DNA from: Halictus rubicundus
Taxonomy: Eukaryota; Arthropoda; Insecta; Hymenoptera; Halictidae
Length of the DNA: 64,000 nucleotides
Assembly: GCF_050948215.1 (NCBI RefSeq)
Contig: NC_135165.1
Coordinates: 7,538,501-7,602,500, forward strand
Direction: 5' to 3'
Below, one piece after another: positions 20,343-32,742 of the stretch. The notes beneath the pieces were generated by a model. That model saw only the letters and a list, made by a program, of their open reading frames with translations, did not search any database and was not told the origin of the DNA. How positions within the stretch are numbered: position 1 is the stretch's first letter; each line of letters begins with the position of its first letter. The translations under genes were made by a program, and so were the position numbers.

Positions 20343-21775
20343 AGGTCAATTTTGAGTTTTTAAATGGAACTGTATATTTCTTTATGCAGCAATCGATGCA
20401 GTTTTCTGGGCTTGGCAGATATTTTAATTTAAATATTGAAAACGTTTTTGTTATGGTAATATTGATGTACAAAGTTATCGTCATTAGGAGAGTGAGGTTT
20501 TGAATCATTCCATGAGACTGTGAAACTTGATGATATAAAAGCCACGGAAATTTAAAACAACTTATTTTTAATAACGCAAGAATAGAAAAGAGGAAGTTTG
20601 TCAAATAATTTTTGTAACATGCTCACACCTTGTGAATCTGAATAAAATGTAGTTCACTTAGTAGATTTTAGTAAAAATGGATTTTTCAAGTTGAGTGAAA
20701 AAATTCCATCATCTATATTTATAATAATATACGACCTTAACAGGTCATTTCTGATATTTGTCTAGCTCCTGTGGAGCAAATAATTTCAGATCGATTTTCG
20801 GTAATGTTCAGTCTCCCACGTTAGGTGAACCCAGAATGATCGCTGGAGATACACAGTTTGCCGATTCTTGGAAGCCAATCTGTGTTTATTGGAATTTATA
20901 GTTATCAGTACTGACGCGTGGACCGCTTCCATAATTTTATGAGGCCGCTTCAGAAGCATTCAACAAGTACCATGAGCGCATTAAATTGAAGCGGTAACTC
21001 GAACCATCCTCAATCCATCGTTCCCAATACTTCAGTTCTCTGTGCCCGATGAAGACACCTTTTCCTGTCTCTTTAGTGCCGGTCACTTATCTCAAGTTAT
21101 AGTGATACTGACCGAGTTTTTGCGGCCACAATCCGTTTAAGTGTTCCTGGAAACTCATTCACCGGCTGGGTACGATTGACTCGCACTAAAGTCGGGACTG
21201 CAGAGTATCGTTTGTACGCGATAATTGTATGGCACGATGTTCTCAATCATCGGAAGGCCAATCTCAAGTTTAATGATAAGCTGATGAGTCGGTCGTTCAT
21301 GCAAACTTGCAAATGATGCTATTTATGAGCAAGATGAATCCAGTTGACTTCTGGATCGTCGGAGTTTGCGTCGCTGTTTTATTTTTCATTTCAGACGGTT
21401 GATATAAATACAATAAAATCCACGGTAATTGTCTTGATTATTTTTAGCGGAAATGAAATTGGTACCTGGAAAAATCGATTCGCACGTTCGTGCGAATCCG
21501 TTCAGATTGTTTCGGTAGTTCCACTTACCGTGAAGGTAGATCGCATAATTTTCACGGCTAGCCGAAGATGGGAACATCGGACATCCTTTTATTCACGAAC
21601 TGGACCCTGCGCAGAAATTATGCAAACAGTTAGACGTGAAGAAGATACAAAATAGAATTTGATAAACTTAAAATATATAGTTAGAAATAGATATTCCAAA
21701 TTCGTAGATCCCTTTGAAAATTAAAAATTGATGGCTCACTTTTGCTCTGCCAAATGCGTTTTCAATTTTTTAATG
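20343..21775. other. Gene-free spacer
   Basis: Mostly AT-rich with moderate-GC sequence 20820-21300. No gene, array or element recognised. Confidence 0.4.
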
Positions 21776-21777
21776 TA

Positions 21778-22078
21778 CAGTAAAGTGTTGATCTAAGTCG
21801 AATCCTCGGGTCCGTGCTGCGACATAGATCGTGTAGGGCTACTATTTTCTTGTGCTCTTGAAGGACAGCGCGCGTGAATACGGACATATATAGTGTTTAG
21901 TGTCATTTCAATCAGAAAAATGCCACAAATAAGTTGGTGAAAGTCCCATAAAAAAGTAATGAAAAATAAAGAAGTTTTGTAATTGGATTAATAGTGGTTC
22001 ACACCGATATTCAGACTCGAGATAGGCAAACTGACTAAAATCGTGTAGCTCCGTGCGGCTTGGATCAAGCCTTTACTG
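21778..22078. mobile_element. CAGTAAAG TIR element, pogo-like ends
   Basis: TA at 21776-21777 and 22079-22080. Ends are CAGTAAAGTGTTGATCTAAG and, as complement, CAGTAAAGGCTTGATCCAAG (17 of 20 match). 301 bp, no open frame of note. The CAGT start with TA flanks resembles pogo/Tigger-type Tc1-mariner ends; superfamily assignment is inference. Confidence 0.75.
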
Positions 22079-22080
22079 TA

Positions 22081-23246
22081 GTTAGAAATTTCTTCCTGTA
22101 CAAGCCAAGAACTGTGCAGCGTTAAGTTGAAAAAAACAGAACATTTTCAACACGATCTCTCGTGTTAATAAAATTCTTCCCGTTAGCTTCTCGCGGTTAA
22201 AACCACACGAAGTGTTGCAAATTTTCTTTCCAACTCGACACTGTGACACTTGCACCGAGCAGAAACAAAAGAATCCTCTAACCAAATAAACGAATTCAAG
22301 ATGCATTTGAAAGAGGGAAAACGAGGCTACAAAATTGTCTCAAACAGGTTCGCAATAAAAATTTATTTTTAAGCTAAACATGCGTTTAAAAAATAAGCGA
22401 ATGATGCAGCAATGTGTCATTGGACGATTCTCCGGTTTCTCACCTGCTACATCATCCAAAATCATGCGACAAAAGAATGACCGACAGGTAGTGAAACTAG
22501 AGGCTTCAAGCTTCAAAATGAGCCTAATATCGTCGCCGTACGATTCGTTGTCGCAAAGTTGCAACAATTTAAACATGAACTTGTCAGAAATCAAAGATTA
22601 AGCGTTGAAGTATTTGTCGCAGCCATGGTACGCGCATAAATTTTGCACGAAAATTCGTACGTTCGATGTAAGGAACGTAGAGGGTTATTTCCTTGCAAAT
22701 GACGAAGTCCATGTTCGAAAATTCGCGAGGCCATCGTTTCACGGTCGGCTCCCTGTCGACGTCGGATGTTGCAAAAACTGGTCGCCTCGGATCCGCGAAG
22801 ATGGCCCTCCGGTTGATGAGTATCCGACGACGCTTGCACGCAGGGTGGAACATCGGGTCTGGCATGGAAATTGCCGGCGAGAATGATCGATAATAGTTTT
22901 TTTTTCGAGTGTGTGTGCACGTGTGTGCGCGCGTTGCCCGAATAAGGGGTGTCCGGGGCTCCCGAATGCAGTTATGATAAGATCGATAAGCCTCGCGGCC
23001 CGATGCATTCGCGAAACCCGCTCCGAGCGCAGGCCTGTCCTCCCCTTGATTCGGCGGTGCACACAATGTAATATTTTGACGCAATATGCAGGTGAATTTA
23101 TTACGCGGCGCAGGTAGATTTAAGTGCATAATGATACGCCGCGCGGCGAGTTTGTAATTACGGGCTCGCCGTTTCATGGCTGCCGTATTGTGTGCGGAAG
23201 ATATGGTTTTATCGGCTTCCTCCTCCGGGCTTCACCGACACTCGAG

Positions 23247-23300
<54 letters not shown>

Positions 23301-24084
23301 GTTTGAGAGAGAGTTTGATCCCCCTCCCCCCTTTCTCGCCGCAATTATTCAAAATGGAACCACGAACGCGTCGGACGACGTATATCGAGTATAAATATCG
23401 TCCCCGAACATAACCGGCCCTCTGCAACGACGTTTCGCGTGCTAATTCCTTCCTGGTGCGCAAGGCTAATGATATCGTCCGACGCTATCAATTATCGTCG
23501 CCGTGGGTTTCCCCGGGCGACGTTTCTGAACGATCCTTTTCCTTCTTCGGAGCCGTGCGAAATTTCGCGTTTTCTCGGCCTTTCGGGAGAGAGCTGCCTC
23601 GGTCTGGGACTTGATCTGCAAATTTCCGACTCGTTGGTCACTTCGCAGGCCCTTATTTGGTATGGCGATATTTAGCGCGGTTGTTCAAGTTCAGTTTTCC
23701 TCGACAGTATTTTTGGGCTTTGGAGCCTTCGTACAACGAGCCTCAATATTGCTGATTTTATAGATCAATGTAGTACATAATTGTCGATTTTCTTGGATTT
23801 TTGTACCCTTTCTGGAGACTATTTAGTACCCCTCTCACATAAACTGTCTTCGTCATTAAAATTTCCTTGTCCATGGTTTCCTCCTTCAAGATTTTTAATT
23901 TACCTCAGGATTTAATTTTGCAAACTTGTGGACAGTACGAATTACTATTCCTAGATCAATCTAGTACATAATTGTTCGTTGTTTCGTTTTCTGTGCCCTT
24001 TTCGATGCGTTATTTTCTTACAATTTTCCTTGCCTTTCAGTACGTCTTACTATGTGTTTCTACTTACAAAGGGACAAAGAAGAT
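22081..24084. other. Gene-free; CpG-rich patch 22600-23640
   Basis: A long CpG-rich patch with many overlapping frames on both strands, none with a recognised domain. A stretch at 23085-23165 mixes ATTTATTACG, AATGATACG and GTAATTACG sites with CGCGCGGCG. AT-rich from 23680. No gene supported. Confidence 0.4.
23252..23295. repeat. (CT)n microsatellite
   Basis: Pure CT tract of about 44 bases within the CpG-rich patch; it accounts for the Leu-Ser runs in local open frames. Confidence 0.95.
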
Positions 24085-24088
24085 TTAA

Positions 24089-24850
24089 CCCTCAGCACCC
24101 GAGTGGCGTCTATGAGTTGCCACTAGAAATTGCTGTACCATTATTCAAAATATTTGGTACCTCATTCAATTTGTTTATATCTAATAAATGACTAAACATA
24201 TCAGTATGAATAAATTGTATCAGTTCCATAGGCACTAAATAAAAAAGTCTATAGAATTTAAATATTCTAAAAATTGCTGTATCATTATTCAACATATTTT
24301 GTACCTTATTAACAGACAGAGGACTTTATGCATTTACGACAAAAACGAGTAGGTGTCATTTCAAACAATAAAAATATTAGAAGAATTTAAAAATACTGTT
24401 ACATTATTTTCAACCCATTAAACATATTTAGAAAGAAAATAAATTTCTATTTCACTCCAGTTAGTTGCAATTCAAGTACAAAATTCATAAAAAAAAATTC
24501 AACTCATAAAGAAAAAAATCATGACAAAAAAAAATTCATTTTGCATAAAGATCCGGTGCCTACTTATTAAATTTATATTTAATAAATTCCTAAACATATC
24601 AGTACGAGTAAATTGCATCAGTCCCATATGTACAAAATAAAAAAATCTATAGAATTTAGATATTCTAAAAATTTCTGTATCATTATTCAAAATATTTCGT
24701 ATCTTGTTAAATGTATATTTAATAAATTATCAAAAATATCAGTATTATAAGAGTTGCACCAGTTTCATAAAATAAAATTGTCAGATATGAAATATTCTAG
24801 GTCATATATGAAAATGTCTCCGAGTTAACATTGTGTCCGAGTGTATAGGG
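24089..24850. mobile_element. CCCTTTGCACTCGA-family TTAA MITE with internal triplication and nested hAT MITE
   Basis: TTAA at 24085-24088 and 24851-24854. The ends (CCCTCAGCACCCGAGTGGCG and a diverged complement) belong to the 17080 family. The interior segment is present three times (about 24126-24270, 24271-24667 and 24668-24800, each with TGTANCATTATTCAA and a TATAGAATTTANATATTCT-like end). The middle unit carries a 250-bp insertion at 24313-24562. Confidence 0.85.
24313..24562. mobile_element. TAGACTGCGGATC-family MITE nested, 8-bp TSD CTTATTAA
   Basis: The left end is a diverged CAGACAGAGGACTTTATGCA. The right end complements TAGGCACCGGATCTTTATGC. Both are flanked by CTTATTAA (24305-24312, 24563-24570). 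The uninterrupted host sequence is visible near 15330 (ATTATTAAATTTG). Noncoding. Confidence 0.85.
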
Positions 24851-24854
24851 TTAA

Positions 24855-25610
24855 AGGGTGTTGATAATTCAGGGGCCGATACAGATTAGTAATGGTTCAG
24901 CAATTCTCCTCATAATCTCCGTTTCGCAAAATCGACTTTCGAAACAAACTGAAACGGCTGCAAAGGAAAAGCTCATTGCAAATCGAGCACGTTGGCAAAG
25001 CAGGGAAGAAAGCATAAATATTTTCCACGGACTAAGATGATTTGTTGAAACACTTATGGGCCAGCAGTGTGTACGTGTATTACTCAGACCAGCCATTACA
25101 CGGTTGCATTCCCCGCTGCAGCTCGCTGCATCTCGCTGCGAGAGTCGTCCAACGCGGAAATCCTCGTTCGAGAGGCACTCTCCATCCGCGATATCCTGGA
25201 TGAACTTTATGTTGGATTATGTGAACACCTTTTGCCCCTGGATGAAGGCAGCAAAGCAGGATGCTTACGTTAAGAAACGGTTGATCTAAAGGATATACAG
25301 TTGGTCGGCGCGGCGGGCTGCTTCTCTTGCATTTATGGCTCGTAAAAATGCTCGGGGAACAAATAAAATATAAATCTTAATGAAATCTAAAGCGCTGGAA
25401 ATCATATTGCACTCAACTAAATGCGTGCACTTACGTGCGCATGGAAATGACCATTCCCGCAATCCTCGGTCTAATAAAACGTGTGCTTATTTCTCGTTTG
25501 TGTTCCTCGTGCAAAATGTGGTTAATTGACCTCGAGGAAATTAGCGAACTCTAACGTTGTTTAGACGTTGTCTGCACGGCACACCGATTGTGTGCACAGT
25601 GCTTATAATT
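24855..25610. other. Gene-free spacer
   Basis: Mixed composition. Two overlapping frames near 25056-25289 lack recognisable domains. Nothing supported. Confidence 0.35.
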
Positions 25611-25611
25611 C

Positions 25612-25663
25612 TCTTGCAATTGATACAGGAAATTCGTATTTTCCAGAATGATCCGCAGTCTAA
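25612..25663. mobile_element. Right end of a TAGACTGCGGATC-family MITE
   Basis: CTTGCAATTGATACAG then AATGATCCGCAGTCTA, the same order as the right half of the 12054 copy. The left half is not found. Confidence 0.6.
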
Positions 25664-27035
25664 TCATAAAAATTCTACGAGATCCGATCAGCGAATTAAA
25701 TGAAATAAACTTCGTGGACATTCGGTCATACCTAGACTGCGTATTCTATTTTATTTGAGAACGGGAGAAAAATAGAAATAATTGAAGAATAAAGATATAC
25801 TATTTCCAACTCGTTAAAATTGTTCATAAAACCAATTAAATGCGTGGTTCCCAACTCTTGGAATTGACAGGGAAAATTTGCAGGAAGCATCAATTTGCTA
25901 TATCTTTCAAAATTATTAGAGAAAAAAAGGAACGTTCGACTTCCATGTTTTTCCAAGTAAATCTTTCTTCTGCATAAAGAACCGCGCACTTGGAACGTAC
26001 AAAATACTGCGACAAAAATAACACTGCAATACTTGGAAGAAAACTAGAATGGAGCAGACGAAAAGAATATCGTAGGATTTTCTGTAACAATTATCAAGGA
26101 GGAATATCTTCCCCGAAGGGTTGAAAATTCCAGCAAAGTCGTCTCGCATTGAAATAAATCTTTTACGAGATTTTCTAGAATAGAAAAGAAAAAAAACTCG
26201 TCTCTTATTCGAAAATGTTTAGGATCCCGTTGCAGAAATGAAAATCGCGGGCTCGTCTGCAAGCGGACGTTGCGTCCGCCGTGGTCGAATACAAATTGCG
26301 ACAGCGGTTGTTCGGTGTATCGAGGCTACTTTCTAAGCGTTCACGGAGAAAGGTTAACAGCGGAGGAAGCGACGGTCTCGCAGATTACAAAAGGCGATCC
26401 GCTCGCGAGCAGACGGAACACAGTGCGCGGCGTTTTATTAATTATTCGAAACGAGGAAAAGGGACGAGGAAAAGTGCTGTCGGACGTTTCCATTGCGAAC
26501 GTTCGCCGAATCGACCGGTTGGTACGGCTCACGGCGGCGGCGGCGGCTGCAACGCATTGCAACCGTTGCAACGGTGTGCACACGTGAAATCGACGCGTAC
26601 ACACGTTCCCACGCGGAGTCGCGCTCTGAAATCCGATCGTGCGTCAGATGGATGTTGCGTCGGTTCGTGGAAAACCCGCGTCGAAGACGATGCACCGATC
26701 GTAAAGCCACTCGCGGGCTTGTCGTTCAGGAATCCGTATATTTCTAGGCTCTTGCCGGGAGAGACGTGTCTGAAAATTATTGAAATTTGCCGCATTCTTC
26801 GCTGCCTCCTACGGAATCCGTTCGATCCGACTCTCCCGTAAACCTGATAAATTAATCGTTAACCCTTCAAGGGCCAGAGCCTGGTTCACCCCTTTCCCTT
26901 CGGAATTCATGTGATTCAGCGTTTCATATCATTCATAGTCTCGTGTGTGACTTGATTAATCGAACAGTTACTAGATCCCAGCGTCGATAGAGCTAGAGCT
27001 TCAAAGACTGCTGCTGGTTTCGTCGCTCAGTTTAT
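25664..27035. other. Gene-free; CpG-rich patch 26270-26850
   Basis: AT-rich to 26250, including a possible decayed MITE (TAGACTGCG at 25733, GCATAAAGAACCGCGC near 25972). Then CpG-rich with a (CGG)n core at 26532-26545. Open frames in the patch overlap on both strands and carry no domain. Confidence 0.4.
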
Positions 27036-27039
27036 TTAA

Positions 27040-27255
27040 CACTAGATTGCCGGATGAAAAAGAAGGTATCTGGCCAGTTAGTGATTCCCTCTGACAGATT
27101 GGTGGTATTGTATGATAATGGGGTTGATCAGATTCCTACCTTCATAATTCTATTAAAAACCAACACATGTTTTAAAAAATATTATTTAAGTTTTTCTACA
27201 TATATAGCAATAAAATCGTGAATGAGTCAAATTGACTTGCTCCGGCAATGTAGTG
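27040..27255. mobile_element. CACTA-type TTAA MITE, 216 bp
   Basis: TTAA at 27036-27039 and 27256-27259. Ends are CACTAGATTGCCGGA and (complement) CACTACATTGCCGGA, 14 of 15 matching. Noncoding. Ends resemble the 20122 family, but the interior is different. Confidence 0.9.
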
Positions 27256-27537
27256 TTAAATTGGTGTGGAACATTTTCTTTTAATAATATGAGGATCAGA
27301 TTAAGAAATAGCTGCTGGTACACGGTCTGCTTATTAGTCGCGAGTTCGAGACCCGATAGATCTATCGATCGAGGTAGCGACTGCTCTAGCGAACGATCTA
27401 GAGGCAGGACTCGATCGGGAGATTGCAAGATGGTTAAGAAAAGCGGGTGTCGAAGAATGTCGGGTACGTAAAATCGGTGTTTGTCGCAGCGAACGAATCG
27501 TCGTCCTCGTCGTCGTGGTCTCGATTTTAAAGGGGCA

Positions 27538-27545
27538 TGACGTCA
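27538..27545. promoter_or_regulatory. Perfect CRE-type palindrome
   Basis: TGACGTCA, the consensus for CREB/ATF factors, inside a CpG-rich patch upstream of a CT tract. Function is inference. Confidence 0.35.
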
Positions 27546-27803
27546 GTGATCCGGCGTGGGCCGACCTCTCTCTTTCTCTGGCCTGCGTTCGTCTCGCTCG
27601 CTCGTTCGTTGGTTCGATCGTGGAACGAGGACTGGCTCTGGCAAAGCCTCCGGGCAGCTGTCGCCTCGCGATCCTTTCCATATAACGATCTTTCCTCCGG
27701 TCCCGACATTTTTCATATAGCCCCTGTCGACTTTCTACCCAACTGGGAGCCGGTCGAAAGAGGAACGACACGCCGTGGCAAGCCGTAACGAATTTAGTCG
27801 GGC

Positions 27804-27806
<3 letters not shown>

Positions 27807-27857
<51 letters not shown>
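27807..27857. repeat. (CT)n microsatellite
   Basis: Pure CT tract of about 51 bases. Confidence 0.95.
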
Positions 27858-27862
<5 letters not shown>

Positions 27863-28009
27863 GTCTTTCTTTCCCTCTGTTTCCCGTTCTTCGCGAAGAC
27901 GGTCGACGAGGGAAAGAGAAGCCGGGGGAAATATTACTGTACTACGCTGCTACGATTCGGGATACGTTTCATAGTTAAAAATCACTCTCCGCTGTGATAT
28001 AACTTGCAA

Positions 28010-28570
28010 TCGTTCACAGAACATTTATATGTATCTCCAACCGAACGAATTCATAAACCATAATGCGGTTACATAATCATCGACTATAAACAGTTTCTAT
28101 TTAATCGGTTATCTGCATCTGCAATGACTCGAAATACAAATCGATAAAATTAGAACATATTTGTATGCAGCTCCAGTTGAATGAATTTATAAATCATAAT
28201 GCACGCAGCTATGAAAACGTCGAGTATAATTAACACACTGCGGATCTGTATGCATTCGTGACTAATGAAAATTTTCAAAAAATCCAAGAGCATACAACTC
28301 GGTTGAGTCTAGTACGATTTTCATTTATTTTGGACCTACAAAAGCTGTTACCGCTTGTCTATAAAAATTTGCTTGTAAACACTGAAAATTGAATAAACAT
28401 CCCGCATATCAAGTACGATTTTCATCTATTTTGGACCTACAAAAGCTCTTCCCGCTTGTCTATAAAAATTGAAAATTGAATAAACATTCCGCAGTCGAAT
28501 TAATTTTTATTCGATCTGCGTTTGCAGCGACTCGCAATACAAATCGTTAATATTACAACATATTCATACA
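28010..28570. repeat. Interleaved direct repeats around a decayed MITE
   Basis: A block with CAATGACTCGAAATACAAATCG recurs in diverged form (28120 and 28527 regions), each followed by AACATATT and CCAAC/CCAGTT-type strings. Between them a MITE left end (CACTGCGGATCTGTATGC, 28241) and right end (CATTCCGCAGTC, 28484-28495) enclose a duplicated segment of about 100 bp (GTACGATTTTCAT, TTTTGGACCTACAAAAGCT, TGTCTATAAAAATT) at about 28312 and 28410. Confidence 0.7.
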
Positions 28571-29566
28571 TAATATTTCCAACCTAACGAATGTACAAAC
28601 GAGTTTTAAGGAAATTGCTGATCGACTAGGTGGAATGCCAAATTCTAAAGACGAAGAACGCAAGTTGTTACGTTCTTCTCAACTCGAAAAAATTACTCAA
28701 AGAAGATTGTTTGACTTCTTACTAATGCAGAATTAATTCTTCTTAAAATTAATTCTTCTTAGAATTAATGCACAACTTTTGCATAAAGATCGACGGTCTA
28801 CCGATCAGAATGATGCATCTTCGAATTTGCTCTCCGAGACGCGACTCGTCGGTCATATTGATCGAGGATCAAACGACGCCGCCGGATCGCGGAAACGAAG
28901 CGAAATCGTCGAACGTATAGATCGTAGATCGTAAGAGCGAGTCGATCGGCGGCATGCACGCGCGCGCGCGCGCGCGATGCTTTTGAATAATTACGCGCCG
29001 GTTGCACAACAAGGCTGGAAATATCGTGTGGATGCAGCCGGTGAATCGTGATCGCGAGCCACGACACGAAACCGGCGGCGAGTCCACGTCTCCCACGTAG
29101 CTGCCGGGAATCAATAAGTTCCTGAACTTCCAGGAACAAATCATCCGCGTGTACCGGACGGTTCAAAAGTGGCCGTGTGTGCTGCTGCTGCTGCTGCGAG
29201 CGACGATTATCGAGGAAAACATCGAGGAAACGCGGGAGACTGTGGGAGTTTCTCTGCTTTGCTGCCTTTACGCGAACGCTGGATCAGACAGGACACCGGG
29301 TGTGTCAGAAATATCGCTTGGACTGTTTGCAACTTTGCTTCTTGTCGTTCGATGAATGGCTAAGGACGTTCGAAGTAGTACAATTTTTTGGTTCGTTAAA
29401 AGCCGGAAGTTTCTTTTTAGAATTTTTAAATTCTACGATTTTATTCCAGTTTTAATCGTTTTAAATCGCTTTAATCGGTCTTAATCGTGAAAGGTTTAGT
29501 ATTGGGTACGTATAATAGCAGAAGGAACAACAGCTTCAGAAATGTTCAGGACAAATTTTAGAAAAT
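28571..29566. other. Gene-free; CpG-rich patch 28790-29330
   Basis: A right-end MITE string (GCATAAAGATCGACGGTCTA) is at 28781-28800. The CpG patch contains an alternating CG run (28959-28976) and a TGCTGC run (29179-29197). Open frames have no recognised domain. Confidence 0.4.
28959..28976. repeat. (CG)9 alternating tract
   Basis: Eighteen bases of pure CG alternation, capable of Z-DNA; unusual outside CpG-rich patches. Confidence 0.95.
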
Positions 29567-29574
29567 TTCATATA

Positions 29575-29900
29575 AAGACTGTGGATTTTATGCATTTATG
29601 GGAAAAGTGGATGGCTGAAATTTCGAACAGTAGGAAAGTCTAAAAGAATTTAAGAACGTCAATGTGCGAGTCGTTGCAAATGCGGATAACTGTCATCGAA
29701 TAAAAGTTATCAGACTGCGGATATTTATGCCGTTTTCAATTTTTATAGACAAATTTTAGGAAAGCGGAATCGAATAAAATCCCCTTTTCAACGGAAACAG
29801 CTTTTGAAGACCCAAAATAAATGAAAGTCGTACGAATTTTATATGCCAGCATCATTTGAAAATTTTCAACAGCCATAAATGCATAAAGATCCGCAGTCTA
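29575..29900. mobile_element. TAGACTGCGGATC-family MITE, composite, 8-bp TSD TTCATATA
   Basis: Left end AAGACTGTGGATTTTATGC at 29575, right end complementing TAGACTGCGGATCTTTATGC at 29900. Identical TTCATATA at 29567-29574 and 29901-29908 proves the span. A second left end (CAGACTGCGGATATTTATGC) lies inside at 29711. The 326-bp copy is therefore a compound of one and a half units. Confidence 0.9.
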
Positions 29901-29915
29901 TTCATATAACATATA

Positions 29916-30550
29916 CAGTGGCTCCCATTAATATTCGGACACTTTTAAAAATCGTATAACTTTGTTAATATTGGACCGTACGACTTGGATTTTTAAAGAA
30001 GTTAGCACAATTGGTTTGCTACATAAAGTGAAAAAACTTTTACAAAAATTTCAGAGAGAATATTAAAAGTTGAATTTTGCAACTTTTTTATGTGGACTTA
30101 TATTGAGAATTATACATATGCTGAGAATTTCATCAAAATCGGTGAACGGTGCAATGAGTTACAGGTGTTACAAAATGATCACATAAGGGCGAAATTACCT
30201 GACAAGGCCAAAATTCTGCGATTTTCACCATTAAGCTTTCATCGTTAAACGTTTGCAGCTCATTGCAACGTTGACCAATTTAGATGAAATATTCAGAATA
30301 TGTATAATTGATACAGATGTACAAAACGTACTATTTAAATTTTTGATATAAGCCCGCATAAAAAAGTTGTAAAATACAACTTTCAGTACTTTCTCTGCAC
30401 TTTCAACCAATTGCAATTTTAATTAAACATTTTTTCATGTTATGTGGCGAACCAATTGTTCTAACTTCTCAAAAAAATTCAAGTAGTATAGTCCAATATT
30501 GACAAAGTTATGCGATTTTAAAGACCATCCGAGTATTGACGTAAACATTG
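29916..30550. mobile_element. CAGTGGCTCCC fold-back element (Tc1-like ends)
   Basis: TA at 29914-29915, then CAGTGGCTCCCATTAATATT. The right arm is the diverged inverse of the left over some 300 bp (CATAACTTTGT, GAAGTTAGNACAATTGGTT, CAACTTTTTTATG, AATTATACATAT). The outermost right end has decayed (GTATTGACG...CATTG). Same family as 43845-44533. Noncoding. Confidence 0.88.
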
Positions 30551-31280
30551 AGAAATTTAAAAGATTCCGCTATTTTGATGGGCGTGATGCATTCAAGGAA
30601 TAATAACATGATACGTACGTCTATAATTACGCTAATGAAAATAGCTTGCTCATCATACATTGTAGCACACTGTCGTTTGATTAATCACAAACCGAGAAAA
30701 CAAGCAAACAAATAATCATTAATAATCATCCATCATCGATCCTTTTTTTATCATTAATCGATTCATCTGTAATTCTTAAACTCTTTGTTTCTCAAATATC
30801 ACAAAGAGCCTGACAATGCAGTGAGTACAAAGAGTACACGATGAATTCTTGCTTCTAATACATGGTCGCTAGATTGGCAACGAACCGCAGTATCTAATCA
30901 ACAACAATTCCTCTCCGTTCGCCTTGGTCACCGTGAAAATAAATACGTTTGCAAGGCAGTGTTCCCAAAAAAAAAAAGGCTTTGTCCCAGCTCAATATTT
31001 CGAGCTCCGCCGTCGTGTTCTCTCTAAAAATGTCCAAAGCAACAGATAACAATACGGAACAATGCACGGAAGCGATCCCCATTAAACAATAAAATTACAG
31101 TGACGAGCCGGGACAATAAACACTCGCGCTCTCGTCGAGCGGTGCATTTCCGCGATTTTTCGGGGCCGAGATGCAGCACGAAAATCACGCGCGACGTTCC
31201 ACGACTAATTTGGAAAAAAGGAGAGAAAGGCGAGATAGAGATAGAGTGACGGAGAGAGGGGAAGGGGAGAAAAGGGAGGG

Positions 31281-31311
<31 letters not shown>

Positions 31312-32494
31312 GAAAGAGAGGGGAATGGAGAAGCGCAACGAGGCACGGTGAAGAACAATCGCGTGTTTAGTGCTCCTCGGCGTCGAGTCGGGCGGTATAT
31401 AATTAAAAAAAATAATTTTTCAAGTGTTCTACGCTCAAAAGAGTGGAAGCTATGGCGCTCGAGGGGACGGAAATGGAGTCGGCGCGGAATTACGCTGTGA
31501 ATTTCCCTCTCGCTCACTCTCTCTCGCTCTTTCTGTCTTTTCCCGTGTCACTGCCGGTTATTTACTGCTCCTCGACTACACTTTGTTAAACATCGAGTTT
31601 CTCTAACAATCGAACGATGCAACCGACCCGGATATCGTTTCCTCCATTTTTTTTTTCTTTTTTTTTCGGCGATCTTTCGATCCGCTTCGACGAGTCTCGG
31701 TTACGCCTCGCGACCTCGATTCTCGAAATCGTCGCTCCTGAGATCGAAAATATTGTACAGGAAATTCATGCTGTTCGAGGAAAAACTAATTGTAGCGTAT
31801 TACGGCACGCTTCATTCTTTTAATAGCTGCTTCAGTTTTTTTGTGAACTATGCTCCATCTTTCAATCGCATTCTCACTCTTCGAAGTGCAATAGAACGGC
31901 TACGAAAAATCGTAGGGCAAGTTTCGACGGTTCGTTTTAAAGAAGTGGCTTCGATTTTAAAATGTACGAAGAATTCAAGCAGGAAAATAATTTCTCCATC
32001 CCCGTAGAAACGGTCGAATTTGCAAAATTTTCAACAGAAGAGTAATTTAATCATTCCTGCTTCATGCTTCTGGTACATGAAGCACAAATGTCACAAGAAA
32101 AATTTAACGAGGGAACTGAAAGTGGAGGCTTCAAACTTTAAAATGAGCCTAGATAGAGTTTTGTACGATTTTTGTTTACGAAGTTATAATGGATTAAACA
32201 TTGGCAATTTTTAGCAACGACCCAAGTGTCCTGCGAAGATTCCTTGCATCCTTGGAAGGAGTTTGTGGACGGGAATGTTTGTGTGAAGTAGAATCAGATT
32301 CACAGATTTTTTACCGTGATCGTTTCGTAGTACTATGCGTTGCGTCGCAACGTCTACGACGACGTATTGCGTCCTCAATGGCGCCTTTCAGCCGGTAATC
32401 GATTCGCGGCCAACAGAGGAAAGAAAATGGGAGCGACGCTTTAATCGCGAGCCCCGTTCTTCCCTTTGTGGATGTACCGTCTTCGAGCACCCTC

Positions 32495-32498
<4 letters not shown>
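30551..32498. other. Gene-free; purine-rich and CpG-rich segments
   Basis: AT-rich to 30890, then mixed. Open frames at 31024-31610 follow the GA microsatellite and its surroundings. No gene supported. Confidence 0.4.
31280..31320. repeat. (GA)n microsatellite
   Basis: GA tract with single GGG interruptions in a wider purine-rich segment (31205-31330). Confidence 0.92.

Positions 32499-32530
<32 letters not shown>
32499..32530. repeat. (CT)n microsatellite
   Basis: Pure CT tract of 32 bases. Confidence 0.95.
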
Positions 32531-32532
<2 letters not shown>

Positions 32533-32742
32533 ACCTGAAATAATAACTCTCGGCAGAGTGAAATGTTAACTCTCTGTCCCTGACTTCGCGGATCTCGGCG
32601 CCGGTCAACGAGCTAACGACAGCTCGTTGAATTAACGCGGACTAGGTGGGCCTTTCCTGTTCCATTTCACTCCAGTGATCCAATATTTGATCGTTAGATC
32701 CAGAATCGATTCGAGTTCCATGCTGTCAGAAAATCTGATCAA

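Larger units (their letters stand above)
27260..28010. other. CpG-rich patch
   Basis: CpG-rich with overlapping frames on both strands, a TGACGTCA at 27538-27545 and a CT microsatellite. No gene supported. Confidence 0.4.

Noticed and set aside
27308..27352. tRNA-like A box (TAGCTGCTGG) and B box (GTTCGAGACCC)
   Set aside because: Spacing and arms do not fold into a tRNA cloverleaf, and the A box misses conserved bases.
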